From positions 86,234,069 through 86,298,068 of the forward strand of contig NW_024609884.1 in assembly GCF_016920785.2 (NCBI RefSeq): 64,000 nt of DNA. Reading direction: 5' to 3'. Made by a program: the position numbers and the translations under genes. The notes beneath the pieces were generated by a model. It worked only from the letters and a program-made list of their open reading frames with translations. It searched no databases and was not told the DNA's origin. This document shows, piece by piece, positions 11,284 to 21,056 of the stretch (position 1 is the stretch's first letter; every line of letters starts with the position of its first letter). This stretch comes from Ixodes scapularis. Taxonomy: Eukaryota; Arthropoda; Arachnida; Ixodida; Ixodidae.

Positions 11284-12590
11284 CCCGCTAAATCTAGCGG
11301 AAAAATTTTCCCGCTAAATCTAGCGGAAAAATTTCTCCGCTAAATCTAGCGGAAAATTTTCCCACTAAATCTAGCGGAAAAATTTCTTGGCTAAATCTAG
11401 CGGAAAAATTTTCACACTAAATTTATCGCAAAATTTCCCCGCTAAATCTAGCGGAAAATTTCCTCGGTAAATCTAGCGGAAAAATTTCCCCACTAAATCT
11501 AGCGGAAATATTTCCCCGCTTAATTAAGCGGAAAAATGTCCCCGCAAAATCTAGCGGAAAAATTTCCCCGGTAAATCTAGCGGAAAAATTTCCCCGCTAA
11601 ATTTAGCGGGAAAATTTCTCCGCTAAATCTAGCGGAATAATTTCCCCGCTAAATCTAGCGGAAATATTTCCCCGCTTAATTTAGCGCAAAAATTTCCCCG
11701 CAAAATCTAGCGAAAAATTTCCCCGGTAAATCTAGCGGAAAAATTTCCCCGCTAAATTTAGCGGGAAAATTTTCCCGCTAAATCTAGCGGAAAAATTTCT
11801 CGGCTAAATCTAGCGGAAAAATTTCCCCAGTAAATTTATCGGAAAAATTTCCCCACTAAATCTAGCGCAAAAATTTCCCCACTAAATCTAGCGAAAAAAT
11901 TTCCCCGCTAAATCTAGCGGAAAAATTTCCCCGTTGAGTCTAGCGGAAAAAATTCCCCGCTAAATCTAGCGGAAAAATTTCCCCGCTAAATCTAATGGAA
12001 TAATTTCCCCGCTAAGTCTAATGGAATAATTTCCCCGCTAAATCTAGCGGAAATATTTCCCTTATAATTTAGCGCAAAAATTTCCCCGCAAAATACTTCC
12101 CCGCTTAATTAAGCGCAAAAATGTCCCCGCAAAATCTAGCGGAAAAATTTTCCCGGTAAATCTAGCGGAAAAATTTCCCCGCTAAATTTAGCGGGAAAAT
12201 TTCTCCGCTAAATCTAGCGGAATAATTTCCCCGCTAAATCTAGCGGAAATATTTCCCCGCTTAATTTAGCGCAAAAATTTCCCCGCAAAATCTAGCGGAA
12301 AAATTTCCCCGCTAAATCTAGCGAAAAAATTTCCCCGCTAAATCTAGCGGAAAAATTTCCCCGTTGAATCTAGCGGAAAAAATTCCCCGCTAAATCTAGC
12401 GGAAAAATTTCCCCGCTAAATCTAATGGAAAAATTTCCCCGCTAAGTCTAATGGAATAATTTCCCCGCTAAATCTAGCGGAAATATTTCCCCCATAATTT
12501 AGCGCAAAAATTTCCCCGCAAAATCTAGCGGAAAAATTTCCCCACTAGATTTAGCGGAAAAATTTCCCGGTAAACCTAGCGGAACAATTT
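11284..12590. repeat. 26-bp minisatellite, ~50 units, each with a hairpin core
   Basis: The unit is close to CCCCGCTAAATCTAGCGGAAAAATTT with a 26-bp period. The first starts fall at 11284 and 11310. The core CCGCTA-AATC-TAGCGG can fold into a 6-bp stem with a 4-nt loop. Variants (CTTAATTAAGCGC, CTAATGGAATAA, CGTTGAATC) recur in the same order at 11937-12130 and 12290-12490, so higher-order blocks have been duplicated within the array. It lies entirely within the hAT-like element. Confidence 0.95.
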
Positions 12591-12685
12591 CTCGGGGGGG
12601 GGGGGGGGGGGGGGGGGGGGTGACGTGACCTTCCCAGGTCAGGTAGCCACATCCCCAGGTCACGTGACCCCCCCCCCCCCCCGAG
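12591..12685. repeat. Poly-G27 / poly-C15 hairpin closing the minisatellite
   Basis: CTC followed by 27 G (12594-12620), then TGACGTGACCT, a ~25-nt centre, AGGTCACGTGA, 15 C (12668-12682) and GAG. The two sides are reverse complements, so the DNA can form a long G/C hairpin or quadruplex. The centre also repeats CCCAGGTCA directly. Confidence 0.9.
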
Positions 12686-13018
12686 AACACGCGACCCTGA
12701 GTACCCTTCCCTATGTAAGCGGCTTTAATTTTTTTTTTATGGTGTCTTTTGCACACGCAGCTGTGTAGTAGTTGAAACCGGTGCCATCTTTAGTTTTCGT
12801 GCGTATAGCGCGTGCATTGCTCGCTTTCCGAAGCGACAAGCACGCACGTGCTGGGCTGTGAAGATCACACGCTGGGCTGTGATTTTGTAAACAGTAAAAG
12901 GTATTTAACTAGATTGCTTGTTTTCCATATGTTTTGGTTTGTTTTGCTTGTTTTGCACACACGAGTTTTTTTTAGTTTTTTTTTTTATACATGCTATCTG
13001 TTTTTGGCACCCAGTAAG

Positions 13019-13222
13019 ATGTCACAGCTATGCCCCAGAGTGGCTGACAGGGGCACGAAAGGAAACAAATGTGCCGTAAAACACAGAAACAGGTACGTCG
13101 AGTGCTCAGTTGGGGTGGTTTAGCTAATCCCGTCAAGCTGTGGTCGTGTATATGTCGGTCAGACTGGCCGATGTGTCAATGACCAGGCACGTGAACACGC
13201 ACGTATATATAATGAAATGTGA
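13019..13222 (+). pseudogene. GIY-YIG endonuclease relic of a Penelope-like retroelement
   Basis: Translation from 13019 gives a C..KH.NRYVEC segment then GVV, a TAG stop at 13121-13123, then in the same frame IPSSCGRVYVGQTGRCVNDQ..REHA before a TGA at 13220-13222. The order GVV(Y)..IP.SCG.VYVGQTGRC.N is the GIY-YIG nuclease core found at the C-terminus of Penelope-like element proteins. The stop replaces the expected tyrosine of the GVVY motif, and the frame ends early, so it is dead. No reverse transcriptase is found next to it. Confidence 0.7.
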
Positions 13223-13555
13223 CTACATCTTCACAGCGCTTCGGGTTCCGGCGGAAAAAAAACGCTCTTCTAAACATCTCGTGGTGATGCTTTATCTAGA
13301 AACTTCGCCGTTTTATTGCTAACAACGCTCTATGGAAATGACCTGGTCTGAGGGACTCAGACCGGCTGATTTGTACCTGTCAGCCATTTAACAAAGTTCC
13401 GGTAATGCCACCACAGCGAACGACGTTTCTCGAATACTCAGTTGAAGACGATGAAAGAGCACTTCAAACAAAAATGAGAAAATGGTTGAACAGGCGACAC
13501 GCTGGCCCTTGCTAGTCTGACAAACCTACAAAAAATAAACACACACATTTTCTTC

Positions 13556-13589
<34 letters not shown>

Positions 13590-13903
13590 TACCCCTGGCC
13601 TCCTTCCAGGGCGCGGTGCGTCGGCGAATCGTCGTCGAGTAAGGTTGCCTCCGACAACCAATGGTTTTTTTTTTTTTTTTTTTTTTTTGTAAGGTAACAC
13701 TTTGAGCACGTTGAAGAAAATATTGTTTTTCATTGAAATGGACCACAGGCGACCCTATAAACTATGCTGCCGAAGCAGCGCGGTACCCCCTTCCTTCAGG
13801 GTGTCGCTGCACTCAAGCGGAAGCTCACGTGGTGCGCTCTCGGTGCTCGACTGGCTAAATGGCTGATCGACTGTAACTACGGTCCATCTTGAGGTCAAAC
13901 ATT
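13223..13903. other. Low-complexity interior, no gene
   Basis: Contains a C-run of about 29 bases (13558-13586) and a T-run of about 24 (13665-13688). Open frames across them are low-complexity artefacts. Confidence 0.5.
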
Positions 13904-14375
13904 CCCGGACGCGTAGGCCTCCGTGCCTACAGTGGCGCAATCCGCTCCGACACTTGGGACATTTCGTAGCCAAGCGGCCAAGCGGTGCTTTGAAATAGCC
14001 GCCGCCGCTACCGCGCTGCCAGGGTCAATCCAAGAAACAAAGCAAAGTTGGAGCTCTCCAATGATGTATCTTTGATTACGTATGCAATAAAAACGAAATG
14101 TAAAAATATTTCGCAGTATGTAGGATTAGTTTTGGCAACATAAGAAAAATACACTCCCGCAACGTTTCCAATTTAGACCAATTATTGACACAATTGGCCT
14201 TGAGCCGTTTTCGTTGAACCGGTAACCACCACATCAAATTATGGTTTCGTTCCGGTTCGGGTTCAATATGAAGCGTTCGATTTCGGTTTCGGTTTTGTTC
14301 CGGTTCGGTCAAAAATAACGGTTTTGATCCGGCTTTCGGTTCGGGTCGGGTTCGGTTCGACACCCTGTTCTTTCT

Positions 14376-15298
14376 ATTCATGACATGCGATACTCGAATG
14401 AGAATAAAAGACCATGGCCTCCGGCACTGATTTCTAGGACAATGAGCTCCATAAGCAGGCGACAGCGCCTCATTTGATCTCCGCTAGATGGAAGCAGGAG
14501 CGGCGAGCCTACTGCCACTACCGCTGGCGGCGCGCGCGTGCGCAAATCCTCTTCTAGTTTCGAAAATGACAGGAACCCCGGCGCCACGCCATGTTCGAGC
14601 GACGTTACCACGTTACTTTCGTTTCGCGGTACTGGGTGTAAAGTTTGTGCCTTAAAGTATTCCCAACTTGCTGAAGCGTATGACCCTCGAGACGTAGGAC
14701 TAGTGGTGATTTCGTCAAAATGCTCACCCGAAAAGACATGAAGGGTGTATGACGCGGGCGGCGTAACCAGGACTGCACATGTGAGTGTGATGACTAAACC
14801 CGGCCCAGCGACTTCGCCGCACCGCCGCCACTTCTAGGTCAGCTTGGGTGGTGCTGCTACTGTGGACACAGCCCTCTACAGCACAACCGCTTGGGTAATT
14901 ATTCTCTCACTGGATATTTATTGGCGTTGAAGGAAAGGTAGAAATATTTCTTAGTCGCCTTACGTTGTCCGTTACTGAAGACATTTTCAACCCAGGCCTG
15001 GCTTTCGCGCGGGGGAATTTAATATAATACCAAGCTCGAGCGTGCACCCCCTAGGGTTTACCGGAAGGGTTCGGAAGGGAGAGAAGGGTTTATTAAGGAA
15101 GGACAAAGGGTTCGGAAGGCTAGCTTATTAAGTCATAGAGCCATTCGCTGAAGTGTCATTCGATGAAACAACGCGGTTTCGTTTTCGTTCGATAAAACGT
15201 CAGTCGATCGAGTGGACGCCTCTCGCTTTCTTTCATAAGAAGGATGATCGGCGTTATTTCCTTGCCGGGCCGGTTGCCGCCACACGGGGAACGCGGAG
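14376..15298. other. No recognised gene
   Basis: Between the hAT-like element and the next MITE. A small frame at 14538-14741 (plus) matches nothing I know. No repeats with clear ends were found. Confidence 0.35.
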
Positions 15299-15455
15299 AC
15301 TATTTTACCTTTTGATGTACCGCGGCTACAAGCGCGAGCTCCTTGCTCTGGGGTAGATATCGGCGGCACAAGCTCTCCTGCATTAAGGACAGCTGCCAAT
15401 GAGCTCGCGCTTCTAGCCTTCGCTGCGGTACAAGATAAGGTGAAACGGAGTATAG
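15299..15455. mobile_element. Short palindromic MITE (TTTCACCTTAT-type termini)
   Basis: The left end ACTATTTTACCTTTTGATGTACCGC..GGCTACAAGCGCGAGCT is mirrored by AGCTCGCGCTTCTAGCC..GCGGTACAAGATAAGGTGAAACGG at the right. The whole unit is ~157 bp. The same termini bound a ~760-bp element at 31131-31891, so this is a family with a short and a long form. Confidence 0.75.
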
Positions 15456-15882
15456 GATGGAAACTGCGCTCTCGTTTAGTGCCCACGTTGCTCATTTATT
15501 ACGTTCGGAGTCCTGAAAGGCAGCCGCTTCCGAATGCGGCCATTGGCGGCAGTATCTGCGCGCTTGCGTCGACTTCCCAAATTAGATGACAAAAATGCGA
15601 AAAATAATAGATGAAAGATATAGTTTTCACATGATGTCAGTCTGGTTGCCATGCCCAGGTACTAAGGGTTTAATACAGTGGAAAGTATGTTGCCTCTCGC
15701 TTCTGCGAGCGTTGCAAATCGTGCTATACGTGTGCTGTTGATAATTGGCCACACGTGCAAAGGACTCAATTTCTAGGTACAGAGTTACGTCAGTCAAAGC
15801 TATGTATTTTAGATCCTCCCCAGCAATTGTATGAACTGGTGTAACTCCAATGGATGAGCTTTGTATTTGCAATTATAGCTTA
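15456..15882. other. No recognised gene
   Basis: A minus-strand frame 15627-15872 exists but shows no family resemblance. Confidence 0.35.
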
Positions 15883-16066
15883 TACCCGTGCCACACGGGC
15901 AACTCGAATGCCATTTGCAACGAATGACATTTGAACGATCGGCCAATCAGCGCGCGACACTCCGAGCGTGGGGCGTTCCACGTGCGACAGATAGCGAGCC
16001 GATTCGTTGATCAGACGAATGTCATTCGTTGTAAATGGCATTCGAGTTGCCCGTGTGGAACGGGTA
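15883..16066. mobile_element. MITE, 184 bp, TTA target duplication (PIF/Harbinger-like)
   Basis: Terminal inverted repeats of 49 bp with two mismatches (TACCCGTGCCACACGGGCAA start) are flanked by TTA at 15880-15882 and 16067-16069. A 3-bp TWA duplication is typical of PIF/Harbinger-derived MITEs. The interior is ~85 bp without coding. Confidence 0.8.
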
Positions 16067-16341
16067 TTAGCCCTCAGAACCTCAAAACGGAAATAAAAGC
16101 GGCAGGTGCAGTGTTAAATTTTATTTTTAAGTCCTATTTGTTTAATTAATTATTGAAGGGAGTGGAAGGTAAGTTGTGCGGGAACACCTGTTTGCGTAGG
16201 CTTTTGCTTTTCCACAAAATTCGCACGGCCACCGCACTCCTTTTTTCTTTTTTTACGTGTAATGATGTGATATAATGGTGACCGTTAATCAGTCTACTGT
16301 CCGCCAAGCCAGATTTAATATATGCATGAAGACAAACGCAT

Positions 16342-16383
16342 ATATATATATATATATATATATGGAGAGAGAGAGAGAGAGAA
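16342..16383. repeat. (TA)n/(GA)n compound microsatellite
   Basis: A pure AT dinucleotide tract of ~24 bases is followed by ~17 bases of GA. Confidence 0.9.
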
Positions 16384-16707
16384 AGAAAATAAATTTGGCT
16401 TGCCGTTAACATTATATTTAAAGAGTCTGTCATTGCATCAACTTACTCTTCGCTTACCACGTCTCCCGGCTCATTCCCAACTCCGAGTTCAACTGTAAAT
16501 GTATGTGCAATTTTTTTTTCTCAGTTTAGCAGAATTGTTAATAAAGGAGATAATCGGTATCTGGATGCCACTTTTACTGAGTATTTGTGGGGCTCGGCTT
16601 GCGTGCTTCAGACAGTTTCTTTTTTTTTTTTTTTATTAGGGGCCTCTGAAAAGTCCTATTCAGTCCGCAAGAGTTGGGGTGTGTGTATGTTTGTACAGCC
16701 TAGAACT

Positions 16708-17789
16708 CAGTGTTGGGAAGTACTTTGAGTACATTGTACTTAAAGTACTACTTCAAGTAGGTTTAAGAAAATCGTACTTTACTCGAAGTACATTCACTGA
16801 CTATGTACTTGTACTTTTAAACTATTTTTTTTTCGGGTACTTCCGAAGAAAGAACAATTCCCGACTTCTAAATGCATTCCCCAAATTCGGTTTTGTTGAA
16901 TTTTTATCACGAAATGATGCTTTGCCAACTCCAAAGAAATAGTGGGAGGAATATACCACTCTCACCAGAAACGTGAGCAGACGGCGCATCGCTCCGTTTG
17001 TTCTGGGGCCGGCTTTCACGTAGCTTTTTGAACTCTCGCAACTTCTCGGTCGGTCAGCGCAAGGGAGGAGGTTTAAAATATGAGGAGAGAAAAATTTATC
17101 ATAATGTAGCAGCTGAGACTGTGGGGTGGAAAAAATTAAATTTTCAAGTCGAAGTAAAAGACAACAAAAGAAAACGTCACAATGTTTTGAGACATTCTCT
17201 TTTGTCTTTTCATTCTATTTGAAAGTTCCTAAGTTTTGTGACACCCAATCTCGGGTGTCACATTATGATTAACTATCACCAGCTCGCTTGCACACTCACT
17301 GTCTTTTTCATTAAGGAGAGGACACTCCTCTATGAGAGGATTGCTTGTGGAAGCTACGTGGCTGACGTAAGGCTCTTTCCTGGTACATCTAACCCCCCTG
17401 TGTACAACCATCAAGTGCAAGGGACGCCAAATTCCGAAGAGAGACTTCTGAATTTGGCTCCTTTCTTGAAAATAACTACTCTCTAGCAACTTGACTTTAT
17501 CAAACATTCACCGCTGTTTTTAAAAATAGGTCATGCACCTAGTACCCTGGGCAATGCATACTAGTTAAAAAATCACTGTATAGGGGAATGAAAGGGCATC
17601 ATGAAAGATTGTGTTCAAATACCTGTATTTTACTTTAAACGTACATTGTAATTATAGTACTGTACTTCAAGTATTAAGTACACTAGATGCAGCATCTAGT
17701 GTACGTTATACTTTACTTAAAGTACATCACGTCTCATTTACTTTGTACTTTACTTGAAGTACCTTTTCGATGTACTTTACCCAACACTG
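16708..17789. mobile_element. hAT-like non-autonomous element with GTACTT subterminal repeats
   Basis: It starts CAGTGTTGGGAAGTACTT and ends AAGTACATCG..TACCCAACACTG in inverse sense. The flanking octamers are CTAGAACT (16700-16707) and CTGGAACC (17790-17797), six of eight identical. Both subterminal regions (16722-16830 and 17625-17780) repeat AAGTAC/GTACTT many times. CAGTGTTGGG termini with 8-bp duplication indicate hAT. The interior frames (17229-17507 minus) resemble nothing known. It appears to have inserted into or beside the SINE that follows. Confidence 0.75.
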
Positions 17790-17797
17790 CTGGAACC

Positions 17798-18046
17798 TAA
17801 TCTGCCTCACAGGGGCGACGAGTCTCCCAGCTGTAGATGAGAAATTTAGCCAGTACAGTACAACCGCTATCCTGGGGTCTTTAACGTGCACCACGCAGTA
17901 GTGATACTCGACCGCCCGCCGGTACGATGCTCATCCAGATCGAAACGGGCAGGGCTGGGGATTGAGCTCAGGATCCCTGGGTTCTGCAGCGCGAGCTTTC
18001 GCTTCACGTGCTCCGAGCTGGTGCGCGCTAGCCCACTCGGCCACCG
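17798..18046 (-). mobile_element. tRNA-headed SINE
   Basis: Read on the minus strand from 18046 the sequence begins TCGGTGGCCGAGTGGGCTAG, a tRNA Ser/Leu-like A-box region. About 50 bases later comes GAGCTCAATCCCC, a degenerate B box. A ~170-bp unrelated body follows and contains CACGTTAAAGACCCCAGG. The layout (tRNA-like pol III promoter then a non-tRNA body) is that of a SINE. The 3' tail is obscured by the adjoining hAT insertion, whose other flank may carry the remainder. Confidence 0.6.
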
Positions 18047-18347
18047 ATTTGTTTTTTTATTTATTGCTCGGTCACTGACTCCATGGCTATAGACGCTTTA
18101 CAGCAGCTGTGCATGGGCGCCGCCATAACCGACCTTCAGTTTTTGTTCCCTCTTATTCCGTTCGCTCCACTTCATCATTACCACAGCAAAACAGGTTATT
18201 GCCATTTTAGATGCTACTGTGTTCTTGTGCCCAGCATAGGCCCTTGTGAAGACCCGTCAACGCCCGCTTCAGTGGCTCGGCATCTCGGTAAGACAATCTG
18301 GCGCGTGTGTAAAGCGTCTATATTGACGTGACTTTATGTCAAGGCAA

Positions 18348-18485
18348 TATATCCATTACACGAGATCCAACTTGTCACGGCTACATAGCCGTGACATGCT
18401 GTCACGGCTATACAGCTGTGACAAGTTGGATCTATCTTCTCACTGCTATAGGCGGCCCAATAGCCGGCCCCAGACTAAGAGTGTA
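18348..18485. repeat. Multi-hairpin palindromic repeat
   Basis: GATCCAACTTGTCACGGCTA is mirrored ~60 bp later by CAGCTGTGACAAGTTGGATC, and within it two smaller hairpins (TCACGGCTACATAGCCGTGA and GTCACGGCTATACAGCTGTGAC) sit side by side. The right edge GCCGGCCCCAGACTAAGAGTGTA matches the inverse of the terminus at 5165, linking the two copies. Confidence 0.7.
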
Positions 18486-18489
18486 GGCT

Positions 18490-19380
18490 TCCGTCAGACT
18501 GCGGACACCTCGGACGGGATTAGAAGCTGCCAAATGGCCAGCGCTTTGCCTCAGATGTCACCTAGACTTTTTTTATATAATATTTACGGTTAGAAGCCAC
18601 CGAGACGGTCATGAAACAAAATATTGTCGCATCATTCTGACAAGCTATAGTGTGATTGCAAAAATAATTTCTGAAATTGATGAGAAACAATTTAATTTAC
18701 AAATATGGTTGAATTGCAACCGCCGGAGTCCCTTTCACGGCGTCAATTTAATTTGGGTGTATGATACCGATACAGCGTGAAAGTCGTGTAAACGAAGTTG
18801 CGTTTCATTCGCAACCTCAGGCTTGTTGTTTTTGCACTTCTGGCTCGCTCACTGCGGGCCAGGCATGTGACATGTGACACAAATCTGGTGCCATTTCTGT
18901 CTCTCACGTGGCGTTCCATGCGGCACATGACGACAAAGGCAAATCAAGTTATTCTTGAACACGTGTCGCCATCTGTATTCCAAAATAAGAAACGGCAACT
19001 TGCCATAAATGAATGGGAAAAGGTCAAGGTGTTATACTAAACTTCACGTGCAATCTATCGACATGCAGTTTCTGAAAAATATATCAAAAGATGCTTCGTA
19101 CTTTAATGTCTGGTTATTTTCGTTAGTTGACGTGATTCTGTTTTTATAGCACGAGGAAATAACACTATTTTAAACTGTCGTTTATTTAAAATGTTTATAA
19201 TGTGTACAGTTCATTGCTTATTTTTTTTTAATTAGCTATATCCAACAGACCGTTTATGTAAATTATCGTGAACAATGGGACGTTTTAAGTTGAGAAAAAA
19301 ATAGTTCCATATAAAAAACTGTGGTCCATTGAAACTTAAATAATAAACTAACAACAAAGTGTAAACGTAATATTGAGGCA
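18490..19380. other. No recognised gene
   Basis: AT-rich. A plus frame at 18798-19040 and its antisense counterpart show no family features. Confidence 0.4.
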
Positions 19381-20562
19381 TTAAGCCCCTGACATGGCAA
19401 AAATACGGTTTTTCATGCCAGGCGTTAAAATTGTGTATCAGGACATCACCGAAAAATTGTTTCACTTTCAAGTCGCGTAAGCTTTTTTTTTTTTTATAAT
19501 ATAAAAAAAAAAGAATCCCAATGCAAAGTGCCCGCAAGTGCCCTGTGACGTAACAGTGTACCGCAAGGTGTCGGGGCGGTCAGAAGGGAGGCATCGACCT
19601 ACGTCATTAAAAGTGGGTTCGCCGGAAGTCACGTGAGTTTCACTCCTCGTACTCTCCACGACCGCGCCTAAGGCTTTTTCTTCTTTTTTTTATTGTCTTT
19701 TCCACAAGCGATCGTAGAAAACGAAGTTTCAGTTCCACTAGCTTTTTATCGCTGCACCGTTGGTTAGTTTGCGTGCTGTAAAAGTTCAGGACGAAGAGTC
19801 AGTGGATCGACGTGATGGAGGCCATTGATGAAAGCGTTTCGAGTACAAGCCAGTGTACGAGTGCATGCCATCAGCCCGATGGTACGATACTCGGCACAAA
19901 ACAAACTATCGAGTTAAAAAAAAAAAAAAATTAACGCTCGCAGAAATTAGGATTGCTATCATAGGACACGCCCGATCGCATTTTCGAAGGTTTAAGCACG
20001 AAAGTCGTCGAATCATCGGATACCCTCCAGGCTGAAGATGCCTGTTGTCTAGGGAATACCAACCAGTGAGCCTACCAAGTAAAAGTGAACGTCGAGCATA
20101 AAGTACGTGTTTTGTCATCAACATGTGTAGAACGTGTTTACGGTTCACTGACTCCTCTTCTTTACCTTTACACTAACATTAGGCGATGAAAAGCAAATAA
20201 AATAAACCTTGTCTGCTTGGATCGCTCGCGCAGATGCGGAGAATATCAACAATATATATATATAAAAAATAAAAAAAAATATTACACTCGGTCCCGGTAA
20301 GCACGAGGAGTGATACAACTCACGTAACTTCCGGCGATGCCTTCCTTTTGACTGCCCCGACATCTTGCGGTACATTGTTACGTCACAGGGCACTGGCGGG
20401 CACTTTGAATTAGGGCTTCGTATTACTATTTTTTATTAAAAAAACAAATACGCAACTCTAAAGTGAAACAATTTTTTGGTGCTGTCCTAATACACCACTT
20501 TAACGCCTAACATAAAAAAAAAAAAAAAATTTTTTTTTTTTGGCGTGTCAGAGGCCCTTTAA
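19381..20562. mobile_element. Long-TIR element with TTAA termini
   Basis: About 250 bases at 19381-19650 (TTAAGCCCCTGACATGGC start; GTGCCCTGTGACGTAACA landmark) are mirrored at 20290-20562 (ending TGTCAGAGGCCCTTTAA). Both outer edges carry TTAA, compatible with a TTAA target duplication as in piggyBac or Kolobok elements, although the two termini differ by one base. The ~640-bp centre holds a short frame from 19815 (MEAIDESVSSTSQC..) that I do not recognise. Confidence 0.7.
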
Positions 20563-21056
20563 AGTAGAGTTCAAGGAGTACTAAGGCGATTTTCTCATGT
20601 TCGCTGATTTGCCTGAAAATTGGCTCGACACAGATAGACACGGCTGCACCACTTCCCCAAATACTGTGTAAGAAAAAAAAAATTGGGAAATTGTTGATTT
20701 TTTGAATTTCGTTTTATCGTGTTTGCCAAGCCGGGAGCTACTGGCAACATTGAAGTGTGACGACAGAAATGGTACAAAGTGGGCAGTAAACCATCTTCCC
20801 AACAGATCACAAGACGTTTGATTGTGGAAAAATAATGCTTGGTAGCTGATTCACTGAAAAACACGCAAAAAGCACTCAACAATATCTGTTTAAGACTACC
20901 TGCACGACCTGAAAGTCTGTACCATTTGTGACGTCACACCACCGTGGGAGAGCGGGGAAATTTGAACGTTGGTTTCGGCATCACCTTCATTTACGGTTTT
21001 CTCAATTGCTATATTGAATTTCGAGAAAATAAATAGCATACCGTGAAGATTAAGTC
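20563..21056. other. No recognised gene
   Basis: Minus frames 20581-20882 overlap each other in two phases and have no known motif. Confidence 0.35.

Larger units (their letters stand above)
9912..14367. mobile_element. hAT-like element, 4.46 kb, perfect 8-bp TSD
   Basis: It starts CAGGGTGTCGAA and ends TTCGACACCCTG. It is bracketed by TTCTTTCT at 9904-9911 and TTCTTTCT at 14368-14375. The subterminal regions are full of CCGGTTCGGGTTCGG-like repeats (9940-9995, 10190-10235, 14210-14360). CAGGG-type termini, 8-bp duplication and subterminal repeats are hAT hallmarks. I find no hAT transposase inside. The interior instead holds a large 26-bp minisatellite, a poly-G/poly-C hairpin and a Penelope-like relic. 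It was therefore mobilised in trans, or lost its gene through later insertions. Confidence 0.85.

Noticed and set aside
11284..12590. CRISPR array
   Set aside because: Units are contiguous 26-bp tandem repeats without unique spacers, in a eukaryotic transposon.
12499..12756. Minus-strand 85-residue frame with Gly/Pro runs
   Set aside because: It crosses the G27/C15 hairpin and the 26-bp array. The repeat period explains it.
13438..13746. Gly-rich minus-strand frames
   Set aside because: Produced by the C29 and T24 homopolymers.
17798..18046. A functional tRNA gene on the minus strand
   Set aside because: The A and B boxes are recognisable, but the B box is degenerate and no cloverleaf with a matching acceptor stem could be read. 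It fits a SINE head.
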